Source of the DNA: Lantana camara
Taxonomy: Eukaryota; Streptophyta; Magnoliopsida; Lamiales; Verbenaceae
Direction: 5' to 3'
DNA length: 64,000 nt
NCBI GenBank assembly: GCA_037501455.1
Contig: CM074858.1
Span: 46,311,001 to 46,375,000, forward strand
The number at the start of each line of letters is the position of its first letter. The stretch's first letter is position 1. The position numbers were made by a program, and so were the translations under genes. Shown one piece after another: positions 23,201-35,115 of this stretch. The notes below the pieces were generated by a model. That model did no database searches. It saw only the letters and a list, made by a program, of their open reading frames with translations, and had not been told where the DNA came from.

Positions 23201-24608
23201 CAGATTTTCCTTTCAACCCAGAGCTATCACCTTTCCCTAAGGTGACCTCTTTTTTGAAGCAATCCAACTTAGCACGATACTTACTGAGCCAATCCATTCC
23301 CAGAATAATCCCATATTTTGACATCGGTAATTCTATAAGATCTATCGGGTAGTATTGGGTACCAATCCTTATAGGACAGCGTTTATATCCTCTATCCGTA
23401 GTAAAACAAGCTCCCAAAGGAGAACTTTTTTCGAGCATATAAGACAATGATTCAAGTGGAAAATTGAAATGCACACATAATTCAGATGCAATAAATGAAT
23501 GCGTGGCGCCAGGGTCATATAAAGCAATAACTGGCGTGTTTAGAATGTGTACCGTACCATCAACAACCTTGGTGGGATCGGGATCCTCACTGCCCTCTAT
23601 AGCATAAGCACGTCCCTTAATTACTGGTCTTCCAGGAGTCTTAGCTGGAACCTTTCCTTTATTCCACTGTTGTGGTCTCTTTGGGCATTCTGAGTACTGA
23701 TGTTCAGGGCTTCCACACCATGTACAGACTCCAGCTTTCTTACGACAATCCTTCTCAGTATGTCCGCGTTTCTGACAATATTCACAGACAATCTCTTCTT
23801 GAGGTTTTGGGAATGTCTGTTGGGGTCGGGACCATGATTGCATCGGTTTCTTTCCTGGATTTGGCTTTGCTGGTCCAGCAGGTCGTTTAGATCCCTGAGT
23901 TGGCTTGTAGAAAGATCCAGGACGGCTATTAGCTATACGAACCTCTTTATGTGTAGCCTCTGTTTTCATGGCCGTTTCCACCGCCTTAGTATAAATTTCC
24001 AACTCAAATGGAGCTAAAGCCCACCTAAGATCCGACTTAAGTCCCTTAATGAATCGCTGAGTCTTCCGACGTTCATCATGGAGAATGTGTGGGGCATATT
24101 GGATCAATCGGATGAACTTGGCTTCATACTCCGCTACCGACATATTGCCTTGTACTAATTCCATGAATTCTGCCTCTCGAGCATCCCTAACTATCTGAGG
24201 GATGTATTTGTTTTGAAATACTCTGACAAAGTCTACCCACCTATAATTAACTTGATCTTCTGCCCAAACACGCTTGATATAATTCCACCAACTTAATGCT
24301 GCTCCTTCTAACATAAAAACTGCAAACTGGACTCTTTCTGGTTCTTCTGGAGAAATACCCATAGCCTCAAAGATCTTTTCTATGCTAGCTATCCAACTTT
24401 CAGCTTTTACATCACTGGGTTCTCCAAAGAACTTTGGCGGGTTCATTCGTAGAAATTTCTCCAGAGTCTTTTCATTATTCCCCTTTGTTCCATTAGCACA
24501 AGTTTGCACTATCTCTTTCAAAGCATCTACTAATTCAGAGTTTCCTCCTGCTGAGGATGCACCTTCTTGTGGGGAAATGTTGTCTTGGGCAATTCTTCGA
24601 GGAGACAT
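20202..24608 (-). CDS. gag-pol: Intact gag-pol polyprotein of C, 1468 aa, with C-terminal chromodomain
   Basis: A single uninterrupted frame. Order by approximate residue: gag capsid domain (50-230; SWWNYIK, FQNKYIP); two zinc knuckles [14 protein letters not shown] and [14 protein letters not shown] (about 274-308); aspartic protease DPGATHS (about 364); RT (about 550-720) with FIDDIL at about 696; RNase H with YTDAS (about 844) and TDHKS; integrase zinc finger (HPGGTKMYH ... CLTCQ, about 1043-1086); DDE core ([23 protein letters not shown]); GPF segment; and a chromodomain (about 1412-1461, [11 protein letters not shown]...VLWKGH...TWETEE). Known roles: particle formation, reverse transcription and integration; chromoviral chromodomains are thought to guide integration to heterochromatin. 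The length is typical for one-ORF chromoviruses. The stop sits in the PPT hairpin. Proteolysis of one precursor is assumed, since there is no gag/pol shift. Confidence 0.97.
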   Translation of the reverse strand: MSPRRIAQDNISPQEGASSAGGNSELVDALKEIVQTCANGTKGNNEKTLEKFLRMNPPKFFGEPSDVKAESWIASIEKIFEAMGISPEEPERVQFAVFMLEGAALSWWNYIKRVWAEDQVNYRWVDFVRVFQNKYIPQIVRDAREAEFMELVQGNMSVAEYEAKFIRLIQYAPHILHDERRKTQRFIKGLKSDLRWALAPFELEIYTKAVETAMKTEATHKEVRIANSRPGSFYKPTQGSKRPAGPAKPNPGKKPMQSWSRPQQTFPKPQEEIVCEYCQKRGHTEKDCRKKAGVCTWCGSPEHQYSECPKRPQQWNKGKVPAKTPGRPVIKGRAYAIEGSEDPDPTKVVDGTVHILNTPVIALYDPGATHSFIASELCVHFNFPLESLSYMLEKSSPLGACFTTDRGYKRCPIRIGTQYYPIDLIELPMSKYGIILGMDWLSKYRAKLDCFKKEVTLGKGDSSGLKGKSESVSLVTAAEAKKLVSNGATGFIAYLLNRPKDQLKIEEVEVVKEFTDVFPEHLNSLPPDRELEFVIDLVPGAEPFSKTPYRMAPAELQELRKQLDELLASGYIRPSTSPWGAPVLFVKKKDGSLRLCIDYRELNRMTIKNKYPLPHIEELFDILQGSQVYSKLDLRQGYYQLRIKKEDIPKTAFNTRYGHFEFVVMPFGLTNAPAAFMDLMHRTFRPYLDQFVVIFIDDILVFSRTPEEHAKHLRKVLRALKDHKLYAKFSKCEFWLERVSFLGHIISGSGIEVDPSKVETVMNWQAPKNPSEVRSFLGLAGYYRRFVKDFSKVAAPLTQLTKKQGKFEWTERCERSFQELKQRLTSAPVLTLPEGKEGYVVYTDASKEGLGCVLMQNGKVIAYASRKLKPYEENYPTHDLELAAIVFALAKWRHYLYGVTFEVFTDHKSLKYLFTQKELNMRQRRWMEFLEDYDCKIQYHPGKANVVADALSRKSSLSALDGKSKPITVISKSRLANIVISSPLKERLKEAQAQDEWIKKCLNSKEKDIEAKFTTDDHGILRYKERVCVPPTIRKEILDEAHRTRYTIHPGGTKMYHDLKKHFWWNGMKRDVASYVKRCLTCQQVKVDHQKPGGKLQPLPIPTWKWEQITMDFITGLPKVKGGYDSIWVIIDRLTKSAHFLPVKTTDKVSSLAKLYQKEIIRLHGVPISIVSDRDPKFTSQLWQNLQETMGTKLHFSSAAHPQTDGQSERTIKYLEDMLRACALDFQEDWKECLPLVEFAYNNSYQASIKAAPYEALYGRKCRSPLYWDIEETKATERGDTRKTIRKWIAESTEKIEVIRQRMKAAQDRQKSYADTRRKDIEFTVGDKVFLKASPRKGFTRIGKGGKLNPKYIGPFEIIERVGPTAYRLDLPANLTGIHNVFHVSQLRKYFADESHILPIEEVLLKPDLTYTVKPTEILDRKFQELRNRKIPLVKVLWKGHGTEEQTWETEEKMQKHYPELFRNRNRI

Positions 24609-25156
24609 GTTGATTTACAGTTGCTTTATGAAGAATATAATGCATGATGGTTAAGAATGTGTTGCATATAATCACATAAAGACATGTTTCAGATAATATC
24701 AAGCAGTAGATATCATATCACACAAATTTAGTGAAGTAGTGCACAAAATTAAACAGAACAACATTTAAAAGGGTGCAGTAAAGCACAAACATAATAACAA
24801 GTAAAGATGCAGGAAAATAAAATACTCACTCACGGTCCTGCTGGTATCTTGAAGCAATTCTAACTCATAATGCAATAAGTATGAAAGCAGTAAATGTGAG
24901 ACAAGAGTGTAACTGCAAAAGTGGGTTATATATATGCATCAAGTTTGAGAGCTATAGCTACAACTACAAAAGGCAAAATGGGGTGGACCTGATCTACGTC
25001 AAGTTACACCCTACAAAGCTCTCAACTCACTCATCTCCGTCAGGCTAGCTGCGTCAGCTGCTACGTCAAAAGGGGAAGGTCCTCTACTAGCTGATCTGTA
25101 CAACCTCCCACTGATACTACTCCTATATATATACCAAGCTCCAGAATAATCTCAAT

Positions 25157-25828
25157 CTAATCACGCTGATCACTGTCCACAACCTCACCTCGAATAGGGC
25201 TCCAACCGTCGCCCTGCTGCTCCTCCTCTGAGTCCTGCTCATCCTCCTCAAGATCCTGCTCAGCCTCTGCATCACCTCCGGGCTCCTCCTCCTCAGGCTC
25301 AGCTGTTGCACCCTCTCCCTGGTCCATCATCTCCTCAACAGCCTGTACACCAGACATGTGATAGGCACCGGCTAGGCGGCTCCGAATACAAGAGCGATAG
25401 CGCTGATATAGGGTCCGGGCGGCATTCCTGGAAAGAGTCATAGTAGCTAGATTCTGCTGTAGAGTCGCCACCTGCACGACAAGATCTGCGTTCTCCTGCT
25501 CTAACGTGGCTATCTGCTGCTGAGAAAAATTCCTACTCACAGCATTCTGTAAGGCCAAATCAAGATATCTGGCAGACTCCAGCTGGTACTCACGACCCAT
25601 CTGAGCCTCCATATAATATGCATCTCGCTCTGACTCAAGTATGTGCACTAAACGGTTCGGATAAGCATGCCCAACTCTACCTGCTCTACCTCCCCGAACT
25701 ACATGTCTCGCCCTCTGCCAAGTGTAATAATGTATAGGATTCTCACGACGAGATACTGCTATAGTGTGTGGGACCTCGTACTCCTCAAGCCAGGTATGAT
25801 ATGCGTTTCCGGGTTCCTGATTCTCCAT
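25157..25828 (-). CDS. Extra ORF upstream of gag in C (about 223 aa, unknown function)
   Basis: A sense-strand ORF lies between the PBS and gag, about 550 nt before the gag start. The Met at 25828 (MENQEP) is preferred over the upstream Met at 25846 because an acceptor-like TTTATATAG|C ends just before it. Visible parts: a basic N-terminal half with RARHVVRGGRAGRVGH, a predicted coiled coil (about 100-135; QQQIATLEQENADLVVQVATL), an Arg-rich stretch, and a very acidic Glu-rich tail from about 165 to the end. It has no zinc knuckle or protease motif. It is unrelated in motif to gag-pol and absent from A and I. Extra ORFs upstream of gag are known in other plant Ty3/gypsy lineages (such as Tat/Ogre); homology to those is not visible here. 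Absence of internal stops in a young element suggests it is maintained. Confidence 0.7.
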   Translation of the reverse strand: MENQEPGNAYHTWLEEYEVPHTIAVSRRENPIHYYTWQRARHVVRGGRAGRVGHAYPNRLVHILESERDAYYMEAQMGREYQLESARYLDLALQNAVSRNFSQQQIATLEQENADLVVQVATLQQNLATMTLSRNAARTLYQRYRSCIRSRLAGAYHMSGVQAVEEMMDQGEGATAEPEEEEPGGDAEAEQDLEEDEQDSEEEQQGDGWSPIRGEVVDSDQRD

Positions 25829-25830
25829 TG

Positions 25831-28077
25831 CTATATAAAGAAACACTTAAAGTGAATTCTAAAGTTCAAGTACAAAACGAGCATTCTCCCAACGTTTATA
25901 GGTTAAGTCTCTTCTTAACCAAACCTAATGCTCTGATACCACCTTAAGCTGTAGCGCCCCCTAACACTACAACTCCCGCACCGTACTACCCTCGAGTGGA
26001 TGTGAGACCTAGCACCCGAGAATACTACGGCGAACGGTATAGATAGTACTTAAGCAGAGTGTAGGGTAAAATGCAGCGGAAAATGAAAGGATTTAAAATT
26101 TGCAACAAGCAACGTGATAACACACAGAAAAGTGCATGATATTGTAAGGGGGTAATATAATAGCGTAGTGTACGGAGTTAATGTATAAGAGCAATTTATC
26201 AGTAATATATACATGATCAGGATTAAATGCTCTTAATCTAAGCCTGATCTGATAAATATGACACCTATAGCTTCAAGATACCTCTAGGTGTCGTTATCCT
26301 CGCTCCCTGAAATCATGTATTTAAAAACAGGCGAGGAATTAGTCAAAGTGACTAAGTGAAGGGGGATATTAGATTTAGATATATATATATAATTATATAT
26401 ATAGATATATAAAAAAAATGATAGCAATAGGATATAACAAATATGATACGGTTCATAAGTGAGAAACCGGGATAGGGGTATTTGGAGTTTATTTATAAAT
26501 GATGAACCGTTTAATAAAAGATTTGTACCGCCTGCAAGTAAGGCGTCTCCCTCCGATCTCCTTAAAATATTTGTAAAACAGTACCGGGCTGATCAAGGCA
26601 CCAGTACTTTAATAAAACCAAATATGATAATAACTCCGCAACACCGTAGTGTCAGTAGGGGAGCAAACCCTACCGACGATATGTATATATGTGGGAGGAA
26701 GCTATCTCTCCCAGGGAGGTTGTCTCCCTTGTAAGTCTCTTGGGGTGGAGTAACTAACCTCCAGCTAAACCACTACCAAGAGTTGGTGGCGGTCTGTGGC
26801 ACCAACAATACTCTCGGCCCGATACCTTCCGAGTATTACTCGACACAGCTACACGCCGGGCCCATTTTGATAAATAATAATGATTGACTTGCTTAGTCGG
26901 GAATCAGTTCTTAGTATTAATAGGACTGAAATGTATAATGTCCGTATAAGATCCTGATTCCGACTTATTGGTATTTTCCTCATAAAGAGGAATATGTATA
27001 ATATTGATATATATATATATATAGATAGGAAATCAAATAATAGATAGGTTTGGAAATCATTTTATAATTAGATATAGATATAACATGATTCCAGTTGAAA
27101 ACATTTTAACCCTCACCTAGTACAGAAATTCAAATAGGTTGGAATGGATCCCACTGTTCAGTGCAATTGTCGCCTGAAAGTAATTACTATTAACTTAGAA
27201 CTAGGTTCTTATTATTCTAATCACATAATCACATAAAGTTTAGGAAATATAACATATTAGAGAATTCCCAAATTATTTAGAAATTATTTCCCCGGTAAAA
27301 TTTAATTTTAACTGTTTAAGGAAAATAATTAATTTATTAGGTTTCATAAATCCTTTAACCACTTAAATATTTATTAATCATGTCATAACCTTAAATAGAG
27401 TATTAGGAATTAAATTTGGAATTTATTTCAACAATGTAAGTTGATTTTGCAATTATTTTATAATTTTATTAATTTTTGGATTAATTTGGAAAAATAATTA
27501 TTTAAAATTCCAAAATCATATTTTATAATTAAAATTAAATTAATTTCGAAATTATTAAGTAAATGTTGACCAAAAAGTCAAAATTACTATTAAAAACATT
27601 TACTATTCAATTTCTTATGAATTAAACACTTTATAACACAAAATTAAACACATACATACACACACTATCACACGAGCACATGAATTTGGTTCAAGAACAT
27701 TATGAATGTGTTCTTGAGCTCATGAAGATGTTCATACTAGTTCATGATCATATTCAACAAGTTTTTAAATTCATATTAAATTCAAATGTAACACTTTAAT
27801 AATAAATTAACTTTAATTAAATTATTCTAAGTATAAATTTAATCAAATAAGAACATAATTATTTAAATACATACTCATGCTACAACATATTATAATTCAT
27901 GCAATTAAGTAAATAAAATTTCATAATGTAGGCACATTACACATAAAACTAACAATTATGCATATATATTATAAAAATAAATTCCTAAAGCATAATTTTA
28001 TTATTCCTAAGCATGCTACTAATATTATAATATTAAAAACATAACATAAAGCATGAAATAATAAAAGAAAATTGCAC
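25831..28077 (-). other. Predicted leader intron of C
   Basis: On the minus strand AAG|GTGCAATTT (exon end 28078) could pair with CTTTATATAG|C (exon start 25830), two bases before the MENQEP start codon. It would remove 2247 nt including the PBS. A second donor-like CGTGAGTGAG near 24830 and AG sites near 24635 could serve gag-pol separately. Consensus only. Confidence 0.35.
25930..25941 (-). other. Primer-binding site of C
   Basis: The minus strand reads TGGTATCAGAGC, 8 nt from the LTR end at 25950. It is the initiator-tRNA-Met type. Confidence 0.9.
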
Positions 28078-29257
28078 CTTAGTGAGAGAGGGAGAGAGTC
28101 ACGAGAGAGAGAGGGATTTTGGGAGGTTTTTGGTGTGATTTTTGTGGTATGCTTCTAAGGGTATTTATAGGTATGTCTTGGGGGCTTATGTTGCAATTAA
28201 ATTGATGAATCATGTAGTGAATAAGCTAGGTTCATTTATTAGGGGGGTTAAGTGTATACTTAGGTGTTATTTAAGAAATAATTAATTATTTTAGTAATCA
28301 TGACAAAATAAAAATAATTCTAAAATGGTAATAAATTCGTAGAAGAACGTCTAGGGTTTAGTTTGAAATGAGAGAAATTGTAAAATAAAGAGAATCGAAA
28401 GAGCTTTCTAATGGCTATAAATATTTACCGTTTGAACTTCTACATTTAAAGTAGTAGTCGTTCGGGAATTTTGAAAAATACAATAAAATTCATAAACGAA
28501 GCTAGGATGTGAATTGATTCCCGAGAAAATGTCCATGATTCTTGAAATAATTCAAGGATCATTTTGACTATAATATTGTATACCAAATGTTGGACGGTTT
28601 AAAAATTAGTTTTTACGGTAGAAATAGTACTTTGGGAAAATAAAGAAAAATTTATAAAACGAGTTAGGGTTTGAACTAGAGTTTGGAAAAGATCCTAAAA
28701 TTCATAAAATAATCCAAGGATCGTAATGGTTATAATATTGTATAGGGAAAACGTTGAAATTCGGAAATTCCTAATTTAGGGCAAAACTAGGGTTTTTAGG
28801 CCGGTTTTGATTTCTACGGAAGCTACGTTAAGAATTAGGGTTTGGAAATCATACCAAAATTCATAAAATTTTGCAAGGATTCTATCGAGCCCAATATTGA
28901 ATAGGTAAAAGTGTTTCGGAAATTCCTACAATTAAAGATGAATAGTAACTAGGGACCTAAATGGAATTTTCAACAAACAAATTTTCAAAACATATTTCGG
29001 GATGACAAAAGCTATAATATGAGTTTGAAAAATGTGGAAACCAACTTTCTAAGGTTTCTTAAAGTTTAGGTAAAGATCTAGGGTTCGATGAATGAATAGT
29101 GATGTGATTCTCTCAAAAGGCACAAATCATAAATCGAAACATAAATACACATAATTCACGTAAAATGGAATACGTAATGGACCGAGGTTATAAACGCTTT
29201 CCTCTTAACCCTTTACTTACCCGTGCTATCCTGATCTCAAAAATCCGGGCTGTTACA
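25950..29257 (-). mobile_element. C 5' LTR (3308 bp)
   Basis: It ends with GCTGTTACA before AAACA. It contains TATA at 28162-28169, the donor-like site at 28078, and an 8-bp hairpin CAAGAACA/TGTTCTTG (27692-27699, 27709-27716) in the same relative place as the B hairpin. GAGAGA runs near 28083-28113 mark the transcribed leader. The frame at 26459-26734 is the same non-gene seen in the partner LTR. Confidence 0.95.
28078..28169 (-). promoter_or_regulatory. Predicted promoter and leader exon of C
   Basis: The minus strand reads CTATAAATACCC with TATAAATA at 28162-28169. The inferred start is about 30 bp downstream, giving a short leader exon of about 60 nt to AAG|GT at 28078. The arrangement matches B (TATA to donor about 80 bp). 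Confidence 0.6.
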
Positions 29258-31884
29258 AAACATGAGGAGAATCTAAGGACAGATTCTTTTTAAGGGGGAA
29301 GGATTGTAACAGCCCGAAACAAGGGCAAGTTGGAAATTATGAAAATACCCCTACAACCCTAGAATTTTCCCACATTCCCGAAAGTACTTTTACTATCCAA
29401 TATTGTGACCAAAAGAATCCTCACATTATTTCGAAGATCTTGACACTCTCCGTGAACCATAATTCCCATCCTAACTCTAGTAGCATAAAAAATCGGCAAA
29501 ACCCTAGCTTATAGTTCGATCATAAATAACTCTTTACTCTATTAGATACCTTTCGATATTCAATATTACAACCAAAACGATCCTTGAATTATTTTATGAA
29601 TTTTCATACATTTACCAAAACTCGATTCCACCCATAGCATATTTTATAAATATTTTTCCTTTTAAAAATTATCATTTTATTTTAAACAATTAGCTTTAAT
29701 TCAATATTCGAAATTTTACTCAAAACCTTTCTTGAATTTTTCTCTAAAATATGATAATTTTACAACCTTTAGACTTCGTCATAGCTTCGTTTATATAATT
29801 TTCTCATGATTTTCATCATCTTTAATATTCATAATTTATAAACGAAAACTTTAAATATTCCACATTTATAATCATAACGAAGCTTATTTTTCACTCATTC
29901 TTTCATTAATTTAATACTTCAAGTTTTCGCTTCTCGACTCTTGAATAAATTTTATACCATTTTATATTTATTTTTAGACCTTCTAGAAAGTTTTAATAGA
30001 TGGATGCAATTTCTCCACAATTCTTATATAGTTACCAAGCATTTGTTTAAGCTATAAGACAACCACATTTCTTCCATAACTACCAAGCATTTGTTTAGGT
30101 TATGAAGCATCGACATCTCCGTTAAACTTTTAGAAATTGCAACATAAGCCCCTAAATCCCAAGTATAAATACCCTTCCAAGATCATTTCCAAGGACACAC
30201 ACAAATCCTCTCATTTCTCTCCCTAGGTTCGGCCATCCCTTCTCTCTCTAAGGTATGAGTCTTGTGCTTTTATTATTTCATGCTTTATAATATGTTCTTA
30301 GGGTGTTTATGAGTATAGCATGCTTAGATTTAATTAAATTATGCTTTGAATTTATTTTATGAAAAGTATGTTGTTTATGCTAGTTTAGGAAAAATATGAT
30401 AATATATGTGAATTTTATTTAATTAAATGCATGAATTATGATATGATATAGTATATTCATATGTTTAAGTGTTCATGATCTTGTTTAATTAAATTCATGT
30501 CAAGAATAATTTATTTAGAATTATTTTTCATAGAGAATTAATATATTTTGCTATATTATGCTTCAAATTCTATGTTATAAATATGAATATGATCAAGTGT
30601 GTTACATACCTTCTTTGAATATTCAAATAGGCTCAAGAACATGTTCATGATGTTCTTGATCAATTTTAAGTGCACGTGTGATAGTGTGTGAGTGTGTGTG
30701 TTCGATTTTGTGTTATAAAGTGTTTAATTCATAAGAAATTGAATAGTAAATGTTTTAAATAGTAATTTTGACTTTTTGGTCAACCCATAGGCTGAATATT
30801 TCGAAAATATTATTAAAATAATTATAAAATTAGTTTTGGAAATTTTAAATAAAGATTTTATCCGAATTTTCCAAAAATCGGTAAATTGTGAATTATTTTC
30901 AAAATATAACCTACATTGTCAAAAATAAATTCTAAATTTCAACTCTAATGTTCTAATTAGGATTATAATGTGATTAATAAATATTTAAGTGGTTAAAGAA
31001 TTCATGAAACCTGATTAATTACTTAATTTCCCTTAAACGGTTAAAATTAGAGTCTACCGGGAATTCTCTAACATGATATAGTTTGTAGCACCCATTACAC
31101 GTGGAGGTACCACACCCCCGCACTATAGGTCAATCAACATACGAAACGGTCAATCCGTACATGAACTAACCTATAGCGAACGGGTGACAATGCAATAACT
31201 CAATAGGCTAGGCGGGATACTAACTCATGCAAGAAAGTTAAAGCGGAAGCATAAACTAATCTTTATCAAGCATTTCCATTTACCAAGTCATGATGTCTCA
31301 TTTATCAATCTAAACATGCTTTACTATATTTATCAATACATTATCATCTCCAAATAAACAATAACAATAACCTAAATCCCTTAAATAATAAATAAACAAT
31401 TAAATAAAATGCACCGTGCACGACTCGACTACCAAGACTGGACTCGACTCACTTCCCGCCTAGTGTGCACCTGCAATACCTGAAAGGTGGAGGTGTCAGT
31501 CTGTGAAGACCGAGTGAGGGGTTTACATATATATATTTGCGTAGATAGCATGCAAGTTATATTCTCGGGTAAAGGTTCATAAAAGATAAATATACAAGTT
31601 CAATAATAATATAGCTTCGCCCGAGAATACAACTATCAATATTAAATACTTGTTCTTTTTCATGCAATCGATACATGGCCCCGGCGAGTAAGGGCGGTCT
31701 CCAACCGAACTCCAAACGTACATGAACATGCTTGCTTGATTATTAAACAATAAGTGATCATGCAATTCAATTATCGTGCAATCGTGCATGTGTAATCATG
31801 TAACACGTTCATGGAATGAAAATCATGCAATAACCCGAGGACAACCCATGGTGCCGGATTCATCCCCAGTCTCTTTCGGCTCAT

Positions 31885-32079
31885 GATAGGGTTTTGTTCC
31901 TCCTGTGGTTGGACGGACAACCACCAGCTCTAAGACCAGCCCAGCGCCCTCTCTAAGGAGAACCTGGCCAGGAGAACGCACGTACACGATAGGGCTTTGT
32001 TCTGCCTGTGGTTGGACGGACAACCACCAGCCCGAAGACTAGCGCAGCGCCCTCACTAAGGAGGACCTGGCCAGGAGAA
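31885..32079. repeat. 103-bp tandem duplication in LTR D
   Basis: Units begin GATAGGG at 31885 and 31988 and share GGTTGGACGGACAACCACCAG and CCTGGCCAGGAGAACGC with about ten differences. The unit contains the dyad GGTTG-gacgga-CAACC. Confidence 0.85.
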
Positions 32080-32579
32080 CGCGTTTACTTGCTTTCATGA
32101 ACATGACTTGCTTGATTCATGAACACTAACATAACTTACTTGCTTGATTCATGAACAATAACATAACTTGAAATGATAAGTGATTTCATGAAATTATAAA
32201 TATAAATACCTTTGGCCAAAAATCACGTAAAGGTTATACAGGTTCTATATAACTAGAAATTAAACCTCACCTGACAGGCGACACACAACTCGTGATTGCA
32301 TGAATGTTCTCATGCTTGATAATCTCCGCCCTGGAGAACAACTGGACAAGAAATGGGACAATGTACGTGCATGAGACCATAATTCAAGACAATTACTTCA
32401 TATAAGACGCACGGCATGATCATACACGAGACATCGAGCAATACACAATGTAGCATGATAACATCTTGTTTTGACACATAATTAATCATATAATAGCAAT
32501 TCGGTGTCAAAGAAGTCATTGGATCGAGGGGCTAAAATTGTAATTTCATGCAGAAACTTTCTGCACTTCCAGAGGCTTG

Positions 32580-32780
32580 GGAACGACCGTTCCAGGCTTT
32601 AGTACAAAAATGGGAAGGGCCGTTCCCCAGTCCCGAAGTGTTCCCCGAAGATGGGAACGGCCGTTCCGGCTTGCAAGCCAAAATGGGAACGGTCGTTCCC
32701 GTCCTCGCCGCCATGCATATTATTCAAACAATGGGAACGTCCGTTCCCCATTTATAAAGGGAACGGGAAGGGCCGTTCCC
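32580..32780. repeat. Palindrome cluster of LTR D (six GGAACGGCCGTTCC-type copies)
   Basis: Copies are at 32580-32593, 32612-32627, 32654-32667 (perfect), 32686-32699, 32734-32747 and 32765-32780. Word and copy number equal those of A and I, although spacer sequences differ strongly. The cluster lies 971-1171 bp from the LTR 5' end. Confidence 0.9.
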
Positions 32781-34611
32781 GTTACGCAGACAGTCCAGAA
32801 ACAGGAGAGAAGAACAGAGGATGCACGAACCACCATCAAAGTTCATCAAAACTCACATAATCAATTCCAAACATTATTATTCATGAAAAGAAATATACTT
32901 GCATGCTTAAGATACCAAAATGACTAACATAAACACCTATATCACACCTTAATCATCATAATCATCAATTCAAGTTTACATATATATCCATCATATATCA
33001 CCAATTTCTCCAAGGGCTCTCAAGATTCATGCAAGAATTCAAGACTAAAGCTTAAACTCATGCTTCTAACAACCAAAACACATAATATTCCATCTAACCT
33101 CAAACCCTAGCTTCATGAATTATCATCAAGAATTCACATATATGATCATATATACCTTGAAGTGAAAATAGATGGAAGAAGATGATGAACATGGGTGATT
33201 AAGCTCCAAACTCCTAATTTTCTTGAAAAGAATTGATGAATTTGATGAAATCTTGCCTTCCCTTTTTGGAAGTTTTTGGTTCGGTGGAGCAAGGAAGCAA
33301 ATATGGGATGATTGGCATGTAATGAAGATGATGATTGTGGAAGAAATGTATACCGATATATTTGGGAGAAAAATGGAATATTTATGAGCAAATCCCTAAA
33401 GTTCTATAAGTTATGCAATTGAGTACCTAAGGTTTGGAAATGATCAATAAGGTCCCCTAACATATTCATGCAATTAGGTCCTTAAAGAAAAGAAAATGAA
33501 CAATTAAGGACAATTATGCAATTAATACAAATTGGACAATTAATTCATGTAACAATTAAATTCCGTTCATAAAAGAATTCTCAATTTGAAATGAATATCA
33601 TATAATTTTCACGTAATCATGTTGAACACAATTTATAGAAATTAATGTAACACATTTAAATTAAATAACCGAAAATAATAAAATAAAATCCTAACGCTCG
33701 AAACCCACACGTGTCGAACGTACCTGACTGTTTGAAAATCGGGGCGTTACATAGTTTATGTGTTTACTTGATGTAATCCTTTTATGCATGAACGTTATGT
33801 GTTTTATATGCTTATTTAATTAAAATAAGGAACCTAGTTCTAAGCCCATAGTAGTTAATACTTTCAGGCGCACCGGAATCCACATTACAATGTCTGACTA
33901 CCAGAATAGGTGAGGGTTAACATGTTTTCAACTGGAATCATGCTACACATATGTATCTATATAAAAACTATTTTCAAGCCTACCTATTATTTATGATTTA
34001 TTATCCTATATACATAATACTATATTATCATATCCCTTTTAAAGGGAAAATACTTTCATGCCAAAATCAACATTTTACTAGAACGTTACATATTTCAAGT
34101 CCACTTTATCAAAACATTGATTCCGGGTTATGCAAGCAAAATATTGTTCTTGATTCATGTTATGGGCCCCGGCTGTATCCGTAGCGAGCAATTACCCGGA
34201 AGGTATCGGACCGAGGGTATTGTTGGTGTTGCGGACTGCCACCACCTCTTGGTAGTGGTTTAACTGGAGGTTAGTTAGTCCACGCTAAGGGATGAGGTAG
34301 AGATAGCTGCCTCCCTAATCGTGTTTGTGGTCTCTAGGGTTTGATTCCCTATTGACATCAAGGAGTAGTGGAGTTAATATTCTTGGTTTTTTTTTATCGG
34401 AGCCTGATCAGCCCGATGCTATTTTACCAATTATTTAAGGAGTTATGGATGGAGTGCCCTAGCTTGCGGGCATTAATGTTCTTGTTACAAACGGTTCATA
34501 TTTCTACAAATATTCCAAACTACCCCTATCCCTGTTTTACAATTACTATGAACTGTTTCCTATTTGTTATATCCTATTGTTAATATCTCAGATCAAGATC
34601 TTCTTGATCAT

Positions 34612-34660
<49 letters not shown>

Positions 34661-35115
34661 ATATACATATATCAATAAGTTATTATAGCCCCCTTCACTA
34701 AGTCACTTTGACTAACCCTCTCGCCTATTTTTAAAATGCATGATTTCAGGAATCAATGAACGACAACTAAAGGTATCTCGAAGCACAACAGCCGTAGGTT
34801 GGATTCGATCCTAAGAGTACACTGTTTTGAGCCTACTCTCTGTAGAAACAAACTATCTCATACTTTGTCCTTGCATGTGAACCTGTAGTACTCTTTTGCA
34901 AACTACTTTGATCAATAATGATAATCCTTGCTCATTTTACGTTATCCTCCCCGTTCATTGGTAAAGTTGAATCTCTTTATCTTCCGCTGCACTGTGTCAC
35001 ATACTCCATTCATATATTATCCTGACCGTTCGCCGTAGTATTTCCTGAGTGTTGGGTCTAACCTCCACTCAGGGAGTATTGTGGTGCGGGGTTGTAGTGT
35101 TGGGGAGGCGCTACA

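Larger units (their letters stand above)
16891..29257 (-). mobile_element. Element C: apparently complete Tekay/Del-type retrotransposon, TSD AAACA
   Basis: AAACA flanks both sides (16886-16890, 29258-29262), and INT2 of B is the empty site. Minus-strand order is 5' LTR 25950-29257, PBS, an extra ORF (25828-25157), gag-pol (24608-20202), hairpin/PPT, 3' LTR 16891-20173. I count about eight substitutions plus a 25-bp indel between the LTRs (about 0.25%). At an assumed 1.3e-8 substitutions per site per year this would be of the order of 100,000 years. All required parts look intact, so it is the best candidate for an autonomous element here. Confidence 0.95.
16146..29304 (+). mobile_element. 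B internal region 1 (787 bp), split by element C
   Basis: Pieces are 16146-16890 and 29263-29304. The segment has a PBS, about 500 bp without coding capacity, and a relic reading CILNTPV...DPGAMHS...CAHLNF (about 16707-16886). This matches the aspartic-protease region of C (HILNTPV...DPGATHS...CVHFNF), including its DPGA motif. No gag, RT, RNase H or integrase remains. The right piece carries hairpin and PPT; here the hairpin stem has one mismatch (AGAATCTA/CAGATTCT). Confidence 0.88.
31084..33751 (-). mobile_element. Solo LTR D (2668 bp), TSD TAGTT, related to LTR A/I
   Basis: TAGTT flanks both sides (31079-31083, 33752-33756). It starts TGTAGCACCC and ends GGGGCGTTACA on the plus strand, as A and I do, but much of the body differs, so it is a sister family. 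No internal region is present: the product of LTR-LTR recombination. A donor-like AAG|GTATATATG ends its exon at 33156 (minus). Frames at 31577-33391 are LTR artefacts. Confidence 0.93.
29305..35115 (+). mobile_element. B LTR2, split by solo LTR D
   Basis: Net LTR is 29305-31083 plus 33757-35115 (3138 bp). It is shared by the two units of the tandem array: INT1 ends just before it and INT2 begins just after it. LTR1 gives the empty site for D (GATATAGTTTATTTG at about 5888). An extended (AT)n run lies at 34609-34668. Frames at 33951-34184 and 34368-34583 repeat those in LTR1 and are not genes. Confidence 0.9.

Noticed and set aside
25157..25828. Pre-gag ORF of C as a captured host gene
   Set aside because: It shows no recognisable host domain, and its position right after a predicted leader acceptor fits an element-encoded ORF; host capture cannot be excluded without a search.
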